Shown here: piece by piece, positions 7,373-12,793 of the stretch
Numbering within the stretch: the stretch's first letter is position 1
How the letters are laid out: each line of letters opens with the position of its first letter
Source: Bacteroidota bacterium
GTDB taxonomy: Bacteria; Bacteroidota; Bacteroidia; Flavobacteriales; Flavobacteriaceae
NCBI GenBank assembly: GCA_023427845.1
Contig: JAEYZX010000055.1
Location: 1-46,891, forward strand
Direction of reading: 5' to 3'
DNA length: 46,891 nt
Notes under the pieces: generated by a model
What the model was told of the DNA's origin: nothing
The model's database searches: none
What the model saw: the letters and a program-made list of their open reading frames with translations, nothing else
Translations under genes and position numbers: made by a program

Positions 7373-8866
7373 TTAATTGCATGGTATGGGTGTTACTTGA
7401 TCATTAGACATTTCTAATTTACGCCAGTTGTTATTGTTATTAAGGTCTGTCTTAAATAATGAAATATTCAAATTATAATCTGATAAAAAATTTAAAAAAT
7501 CTTCCTCGAAATCTTCATCGGAGTCAGTAACTTTTGATTTACGTTGTTTTTTTTCTAGATCATTAAAAAACTTCTCGCGTGATAGTTCATTGGTCATAAT
7601 ACCATCCATAAATGCAATAAAAAGTGAACTGTCGATTTTTATAGCATAGGTGCCATTCGAACTTGTTAACATGTATACGAACGTTGATTGCATAGATCCA
7701 GAAACTTCATTATTTAATGCATAGTTATAATTTTTAGCTATATTATATAATGTATAGACATCTTCAGCGGAAAACATGGGTGCAACGGTTCCATTATTTG
7801 GATGCGAATGTATGGCACCAAATACAATGCCACCGGTAGGGACATTAATTGAATTATTATCGCCTTGTGGTAATGACAATGCACCTAGCGCTACTCCATT
7901 TTTAGTAAATTTGTACCCATGCTCGTCGGGAAGATTTATTTTTGGCGCCATTGCAGTAATTGCGTTACCGATTGATGGGTTTTGAGATAATGCTTTTAAT
8001 TTTATACAATGCTGTTCATTTGATGTGGAATCATCGACAACTGGCGACGTAATAATTGGCGGGGCTTCAGGGCCACCTGGATTATTTCCGGAGTCATCGC
8101 CGCCAGATCCGCCTCCGCTACCACCACCGCTGCTACCGCCACCGCCGCTTCCGACCCCCGGTTCTCCGCCTGGATTACCAGGGCCTCCTCCCGAGTCACC
8201 CCCTCCTGTGCCCCCGTCCCCGCCACTTGTGCAAACAGTTTCTGTTTGCATGTAAGTATTGCCACAATTCGGTCCTGCATCATGGGTCGTTCCGCCGTAA
8301 TCGCATAACATGTAGGAAAGTCTAATACAAACAGTAGTGTTTTTGGAGTGTTGATTGCTTTCGGAGGTATTATAGATAATCGGTGTTATTGAAACTTGTG
8401 CCGAAAACTTATGAGAATCATGACGAGTGTATATAATCGGAGATTATAAATCATAATTTAAAATTAGGGCATCCGTGACATTGCTAAACTTGTTATAATT
8501 AATAACAAGATTTTCCAAATTGGACGTAGTTGTTGTGTCGCGTAATATCAACAAAGTATATGAAATTGCGCTGTCGCTTTCAATAACTTTTGCAGGTACA
8601 TCAGAAATCGTAAAGCCATATTGGTCTTCCATAACAGTTCGCGCGTGTGTCATAGAAGTATGTTTAGACTTAGGGATTTTCTCAAATGCATTTCGAAAGT
8701 TTTCGGTTTGCATCAGGTCGTCAAAACTTTGCCGCTTCACGTTTAATGAAGCTTTTTTGTGATTGTGTGAGTGCCCATCATCTTTTTCGCATCCATTTAA
8801 CATCAACGCCGCTATGACAATAATGAGTAAGAATTTAATGTGTGGCCTTAAAAATGTTTTTTTCAT
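7373..8866 (-). pseudogene. JAMM/MPN-type lipoprotein gene interrupted by an in-frame TAA
   Basis: One frame runs from the ATG at 8866 to the stop at 7373 with a single internal stop, TAA at 8444-8446. The 5' part (140 codons) has a lipoprotein signal with lipidated Cys26 (ALMLNGC) followed by DDGHSHNHKK. Past the TAA, 356 more codons stay open: a Cys-containing stretch (LCDYGGTTHDAGPNCG), a Gly/Ser/Pro-rich linker of about 60 residues, then a globular domain with HSHPNNG and SAED, spaced like the metal site of JAMM (MPN+) proteases (H-x-H, S-x2-D). A Glu upstream in DEHGYKF could be the catalytic acid. The cleaved substrate, if any, is unknown. An inactivating mutation or a sequencing error would both explain the stop. 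The DUF6705 gene follows by 11 bases. Confidence 0.72.
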
Positions 8867-8915
8867 TTGTTTGATTTTAGTTGGCCGCAATCTAAAGATG
8901 AAAACAAGCGGAACA

Positions 8916-8932
8916 TTACGGGAAAACCGTAA
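8916..8932. promoter_or_regulatory. Perfect palindrome upstream of the JAMM lipoprotein gene (possible operator)
   Basis: TTACGG (8916-8921), GAAAA, CCGTAA (8927-8932) is a perfect inverted repeat 50 bases upstream of the ATG at 8866. It may be a regulator-binding site or an RNA hairpin in a longer leader. I saw no other copy in the window. Confidence 0.45.
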
Positions 8933-8973
8933 ATTCTAAGATATTATCACATATTACCCAACACTTATATAAA

Positions 8974-9001
8974 AAAACCCAACCGGTTAAGATTGGGTTT
9001 T
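8974..9001 (-). terminator. Terminator of the rplM-rpsI-rpsB-tsf operon
   Basis: AAAACCCAA pairs with TTGGGTTTT around a 10-base loop. Read on the minus strand, it is followed by a T run (the A run at 8971-8977). It lies 20 bases after the tsf stop. Confidence 0.88.
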
Positions 9002-9020
9002 GTATGAATGTCAGTAAGAA

Positions 9021-9842
9021 TTATCCCAGAGCCACACGTTTGAAACCTGTAACTGTTAGATTTCCGTCAACTGATTGAAGGTATTTTGATACGCTCATTG
9101 ACGAATCTTTGATGTAATCCTGGTTGATAAGGGTGTTGTCTTTGAAGAAACGTCCCAATTTACCTTTTGCAATGTTTTCGATCATTGCTTCAGGTTTTCC
9201 TTCCTGGCGTAGCATGTCTTTAGCAATTTCGATTTCTTTCGCGATTGTATCGGCATCAACACCACTTTCGTCAAGTGCGATCGGGTTCATTGCAGCAGCC
9301 TGCATCGCAACGTTTTTGGCAGCTTCTTCAGCACCGTCAACATTTGCGGAAAGTGCCACAAGAACAGCGATTTTTCCGGAGTGGACATAAGATCCGATGA
9401 AAGCACCGCTTAATTTCTCGAATGACGCGATTTCGATTTTCTCACCGATAACGCCTGTTTGCTCGATCAGTTTTTCAGAAACAGTGATTCCATTGAAATC
9501 AGATGCAAGGAATTCTTCTTTTGTATTGTAATTCAACGCCTGGTTTGCCAATTCATTCGCAAGTTTTACGAAACCTTCGTTTTTACCAACGAAATCTGTT
9601 TCGCAGTTTAGCGTCATTGCGATGCCTTCAGTTTTGTCGGCGTTCACGACAGCAACGGCAGCACCTTCGGTCGACTCACGGTCGGAACGGTTAGCGGCTA
9701 CTTTTTGTCCTTTTTTACGCAGGTTTTCGATTGCCAGATCAAAATCGCCATCGGCCTCGACCAACGCTTTTTTGCAGTCCATCATACCTGCACCTGTGAT
9801 AGTTCTTAATTTATTTACGTCTGCAGCAGTAATTGTTGCCAT
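9021..9842 (-). CDS. tsf: Elongation factor Ts
   Basis: EF-Ts (273 residues) exchanges GDP for GTP on EF-Tu. The N-terminal UBA-like domain carries the hallmark VNKLRTITGAGMMDCKKALV, then LRKKGQKVAANRSDRE. The core shows MTLNCETDFVGKNEGFVKLA, the conserved TDFV that contacts EF-Tu, and AMNPIALDESGVD later on. It is the last gene of the rplM-rpsI-rpsB-tsf operon and is followed by a strong terminator. The 131-base gap to rpsB holds a long inverted repeat (9893-9954), which may be a processing or partial termination site that adjusts the rpsB:tsf ratio. Confidence 0.97.
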   Translation of the reverse strand: MATITAADVNKLRTITGAGMMDCKKALVEADGDFDLAIENLRKKGQKVAANRSDRESTEGAAVAVVNADKTEGIAMTLNCETDFVGKNEGFVKLANELANQALNYNTKEEFLASDFNGITVSEKLIEQTGVIGEKIEIASFEKLSGAFIGSYVHSGKIAVLVALSANVDGAEEAAKNVAMQAAAMNPIALDESGVDADTIAKEIEIAKDMLRQEGKPEAMIENIAKGKLGRFFKDNTLINQDYIKDSSMSVSKYLQSVDGNLTVTGFKRVALG

Positions 9843-9892
9843 AATTATTATCGTTTAATATTATAAATTGTAGAAATAAAAAATTCCAAAAG

Positions 9893-9954
9893 CCAAATTC
9901 CAAATTCCAATTTATAAAGTAACCTTCGGCTGCTTATTGGATTTTGGAATTTGG
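9893..9954. repeat. AATTCCAA-rich inverted repeat between rpsB and tsf
   Basis: A 19-base arm at 9893-9911 (CCAAATTCCAAATTCCAAT) is the reverse complement of 9936-9954 with one mismatch, and the spacer is 24 bases. Within each arm the ATTCCAA word is itself repeated. In the operon mRNA this would form a long A/U-rich hairpin. Confidence 0.75.
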
Positions 9955-9973
9955 AAATTGGAACTTAATTTAT

Positions 9974-10789
9974 TTATTCTTCAGTCTTAGCTTCAGGAGT
10001 TACGACTTCTTCTGCCGAAGCAGTTTCAGTTTGCGTAGCTTCTGCTATAGGAGCAGTCTCCTCAGTTGCATCTGCCGTGCCACCGTCTTCTTTGTCGGAA
10101 GTACGGTTAGCAAGTCCGTCGATAACGGCAGCAGTAACTAATGATAAAATTTTGTCGATTGATTTGGAAGCATCATCATTTGCAGGGATAACATAGTCAA
10201 CCTGACGTGGGTCAGAGTTGGTATCTACCATTGCGAAAACCGGAATGTTTAATTTCTGAGCTTCTTTTATTGCGATGTGTTCCGCTTTGATATCCACTAC
10301 GAAAAGTGCAGCAGGAAGGCGGGACATGTCGGCGATAGAACCTAAGTTTTTTTCAAGTTTAGCACGAAGACGATCAACCTGAAGACGCTCTTTCTTGGAA
10401 AGGGTCATGAAAGTACCGTCTTTCTTCATCTTATCGATAGAAGCCATTTTCTTAACAGCTTTACGGATAGTCACGAAGTTAGTCAGCATTCCGCCTGGCC
10501 ATCTTTCAGTGATGTACGGCATGTTTGCGGCTTTAGCTTTTTCGGCTACGATGTCTTTTGCTTGTTTTTTTGTTGCTACGAAAAGGATTTTACGTCCTGA
10601 TGCTGCGATTTTTTGCATTGCATCGGCCGCCTCTTCGATTTTTGCAGCTGTTTTATACAGGTTGATAATGTGGATTCCATTACGCTCCATGTATATGTAA
10701 GGAGCCATGTTCGGATCCCACTTTCTGGTCATGTGTCCGAAGTGAACTCCGGCTTCCAGTAATTCTTTAACGTCTACTTTGTTTGCCAT
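9974..10789 (-). CDS. rpsB: 30S ribosomal protein S2
   Basis: This protein has 271 residues from the ATG at 10789, giving the standard N terminus MANKVDVKELLEAGVHFGH. A longer start at 10822 lacks conservation. Family signatures are VHFGHMTRKWDPNMAPYIY, FVATKKQAKDIV, YITERWPGGMLTNF, and AIKEAQKLNIPVFAMVDTNS followed by VDYVIPANDDA. The C-terminal tail of about 45 residues is acidic and Ala/Thr/Glu-rich (low complexity), a common lineage-specific extension. S2 binds late in 30S assembly. It lies in the rplM-rpsI-rpsB-tsf operon; its 185-base upstream gap holds a perfect hairpin (10944-10966) and AGCTGTCAGCTGTCAGC repeats near 10843-10862. Confidence 0.97.
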   Translation of the reverse strand: MANKVDVKELLEAGVHFGHMTRKWDPNMAPYIYMERNGIHIINLYKTAAKIEEAADAMQKIAASGRKILFVATKKQAKDIVAEKAKAANMPYITERWPGGMLTNFVTIRKAVKKMASIDKMKKDGTFMTLSKKERLQVDRLRAKLEKNLGSIADMSRLPAALFVVDIKAEHIAIKEAQKLNIPVFAMVDTNSDPRQVDYVIPANDDASKSIDKILSLVTAAVIDGLANRTSDKEDGGTADATEETAPIAEATQTETASAEEVVTPEAKTEE

Positions 10790-10943
10790 TTTGTAATAGT
10801 TTACTTTCTGTTGAATTAGCAATGTTCCGAGCTGTTAGCTAATCAGCTGTCAGCTGTCAGCTTTTTCGGCTTCATTTAGATGCTAAACTAATTTCCTGCC
10901 TCGACAGGATACACCAACATTGTTTTAATAAATAATGAACGAT

Positions 10944-10966
10944 GTCTTTTCCGTAGTGGAAAAGAC
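10944..10966. other. Perfect 9-bp hairpin between rpsI and rpsB
   Basis: GTCTTTTCC (10944-10952), loop GTAGT, GGAAAAGAC (10958-10966), located 8 bases past the rpsI stop. No T run follows on the minus strand, so it is more likely a processing or stability element than a strong terminator. Confidence 0.6.
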
Positions 10967-10974
10967 GGATAATA

Positions 10975-11361
10975 TTAACGTTTCGAGAATTGGAATCTCT
11001 TACGAGCTTTCTTCTGACCGAATTTTTTACGTTCAACCATTCTTGGGTCTCTTGTTAATAATCCTTCTGGTTTCAGGATTGATCGGTTCTCAGCATCTAC
11101 CTCACACATTGCGCGTGAAAGTGCCATACGAACAGCCTCAGCCTGACCAGTTGAACCACCTCCATAAACATTTACCTTAACGTCAAAGTTCGAAGCGTTC
11201 TCTGTCATTGAAAGAGGCTGCATCACTTTGTACTGTAGCGTAGCTGTTGGGAAGTAAGTTGCGAATTCTTTTTTGTTTACCGTGATTTTTCCTGTTCCTT
11301 CTGAAACATAAACACGGGCAACAGCAGTTTTACGTCTGCCGATTTTGTGAATTGTTGCCAT
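10975..11361 (-). CDS. rpsI: 30S ribosomal protein S9
   Basis: This protein has 128 residues, the usual length. The N terminus is IGRRKTAVARVYV, the middle has VYGGGSTGQAEAVRMALSRA, and the tail is the conserved LLTRDPRMVERKKFGQKKAR with a basic end, RKRFQFSKR. In S9 this basic tail reaches the peptidyl-tRNA anticodon in the P site. The start codon follows the rplM stop with no gap (TAAATG), so the two are translationally linked, as in most bacteria. Confidence 0.98.
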   Translation of the reverse strand: MATIHKIGRRKTAVARVYVSEGTGKITVNKKEFATYFPTATLQYKVMQPLSMTENASNFDVKVNVYGGGSTGQAEAVRMALSRAMCEVDAENRSILKPEGLLTRDPRMVERKKFGQKKARKRFQFSKR

Positions 11362-11817
11362 TTACTTAAGATCGTTTAGATTAACGGTTTTAGGTTTCTG
11401 AGCTTCTTGTTTGTGCTCTGAACCTACTACAACATTTAGATTTCTGAAAAGTTCCGCGCCCAATTTGTTCTTAGGCAACATACCTTTTACAGCTTTTTCC
11501 ACCAATGTTGCAGGGTTTTTCGACTGCAGTACTTTAGCGGTTAAAGTTCTTTGCCCTCCAGGGTAGCCAGTGTGACGCATGTAGATCTTGTCGTCCATTT
11601 TGTTACCTGTAAGGTTGATTTTTTCTGAGTTGATAACAATTACGTTATCTCCGCAGTCGACGTGTGGTGTATAACTTGGCTTGTACTTACCTCTAAGGAT
11701 CATTGCGACCTTTGAAGCAAGACGTCCTAAGTTATGACCTTCGGCATCAACAACGATCCACTCTTTTGTAACAGTGGCTTTGCTTGCTGATTGTGTCTTG
11801 TAGCTTAATGCGTCCAT
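11362..11817 (-). CDS. rplM: 50S ribosomal protein L13
   Basis: This 151-residue protein shows the L13 signatures WIVVDAEGHNLGRLASKVA, RGKYKPSYTPHVDCGDNVIV, KIYMRHTGYPGGQRTLTA and VEKAVKGMLPKNKLG. L13 is an early-assembly protein of the 50S subunit. It is the first gene of rplM-rpsI-rpsB-tsf and is preceded by a textbook promoter (11861-11891). Its short leader can form a weak CCCC/GGGG hairpin, but I see no convincing autoregulatory structure. Confidence 0.98.
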   Translation of the reverse strand: MDALSYKTQSASKATVTKEWIVVDAEGHNLGRLASKVAMILRGKYKPSYTPHVDCGDNVIVINSEKINLTGNKMDDKIYMRHTGYPGGQRTLTAKVLQSKNPATLVEKAVKGMLPKNKLGAELFRNLNVVVGSEHKQEAQKPKTVNLNDLK

Positions 11818-11860
11818 AATATTATTTTAATTAAACATTCCGTCCCCAATAAAGGGGTTG

Positions 11861-11891
11861 CAAAAGTACAATTAATTCTTTTAAATACAAA
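11861..11891 (-). promoter_or_regulatory. Promoter of the rplM operon (perfect consensus)
   Basis: On the minus strand, TTTG (11888-11891), exactly 19 bases, then TACTTTTG (11861-11868). This is the full Bacteroidota consensus. The leader to the ATG at 11817 is about 38 bases. Confidence 0.85.
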
Positions 11892-12048
11892 TGCTTGGAA
11901 AATATTATTTTAGGGGATTTTCGATGCGTAATAATACGGCGATTATACGTCTTGATTGCACTATCACAATTCATTAAAATGACAATGCCACAACTTGGAA
12001 AAAGATAGTTCTTAACTAATTTTCTATGTCGGCTAAAAAAAGTAGAGC

Positions 12049-12085
12049 CACGAATTCACGAATAAATTTAATTTGTGAATTCGTG
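12049..12085. repeat. CACGAATT inverted repeat, copy 2
   Basis: CACGAATTCAC (12049-12059) pairs perfectly with GTGAATTCGTG (12075-12085) around a 15-base AT-rich loop. It is related to the hairpin at 5085-5141. It lies 30 bases after the DUF1579 gene stop and may end that transcript. The rest of 11892-12048 shows nothing recognisable. Confidence 0.72.
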
Positions 12086-12115
12086 ACTATCTGAATTCCG
12101 CCACCATGGTAACTT

Positions 12116-12769
12116 TTATTTTTTGCGCGTCATCGTGATTTCCATCGACTTGTATTCGATACCATTCGCATCAACATCATACATTTCGATCCTACGGGTA
12201 TCATTATCGATAATTTTGAATAACTCACGATATGGTTTTTCGTTGCCCGTCAACGGATCTGTCATTTTGCCGCGAAGTTCAACAGTATCGGAATTCGGGT
12301 TATATTCTCCTGTTAAGTACATTATTCCCGTTCCAAAATTGTCGTACCACGTCGAGACGATTTTATTTGAAGCATTGTCATATCCCATTACCGATACGCC
12401 CTCAAACGGTTGTCCCATCACATTTCCGGTATGACGCGATTCCTGGTATCTTCCACCCAAAATCATTTTGGTGAACGCGGTCATTTTCCACTTTTGTGGA
12501 TTCGGATCGTTCGCACTCATGTACATGGTGGCTTCTTCGTCCCATGTCCCGGCATCTTTCGCAAAAAATTTGTGCGGTTCCCCCGGTGTCATATAATTTT
12601 CCCATGCTTTTGCCATTGCTGCCGAATCCATCGGTGCGGCAGTTGTTTTTTCTTCAGCCGGCGCGATTGTGTCGGTTTCGACATCGGTTGTGACGGTCTT
12701 TGTTTCCTCTTTTTTGCAGGACAGCATCAGTAGCGAGGAAACTGCAATCGTTAATAAAATTCGTTTCAT
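12116..12769 (-). CDS. DUF1579 family lipoprotein
   Basis: This 217-residue lipoprotein has its signal ending at Cys18 (SSLLMLSCKKEE). A Thr/Glu/Ala-rich linker (about 20-50) precedes a beta-barrel-like domain of the DUF1579 family. Visible landmarks are AWENYMTPGEPHKFFAKDAG with TWDEEATMY, KMILGGRYQESRHTG, FEGVSVMGYDNASNKIVSTW and the final strand YKSMEITMTRKK. No biochemical role is established for the family. It starts 24 bases after the polA stop on the same strand, so it may be read from the polA transcript. The lipid anchor implies an envelope location. Confidence 0.85.
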   Translation of the reverse strand: MKRILLTIAVSSLLMLSCKKEETKTVTTDVETDTIAPAEEKTTAAPMDSAAMAKAWENYMTPGEPHKFFAKDAGTWDEEATMYMSANDPNPQKWKMTAFTKMILGGRYQESRHTGNVMGQPFEGVSVMGYDNASNKIVSTWYDNFGTGIMYLTGEYNPNSDTVELRGKMTDPLTGNEKPYRELFKIIDNDTRRIEMYDVDANGIEYKSMEITMTRKK

Positions 12770-12793
12770 AATTATTAATGGTATTGGTTAATA

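Noticed and set aside
8025..8255. Plus-strand Pro-rich open frame
   Set aside because: It is the antisense of the Gly/Ser-rich linker of the JAMM protein; the low complexity alone keeps the frame open.
8444..8446. Selenocysteine or programmed recoding at the stop inside the JAMM gene
   Set aside because: The codon is TAA, not TGA, and no nearby hairpin typical of a recoding signal was found. Mutation or sequence error is simpler.
10790..10822. Longer N terminus of ribosomal protein S2
   Set aside because: The family starts at MANKVDVKELL; the extra residues are not conserved and have no start context.
10843..10862. CRISPR-like or tandem-repeat array
   Set aside because: The AGCTGTCAGC words have no spacers of constant length and too few units.
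11844..11857. CCCC/GGGG hairpin as an L13 autoregulatory leader
   Set aside because: The stem has only 4 pairs and no second structure; too weak to claim.
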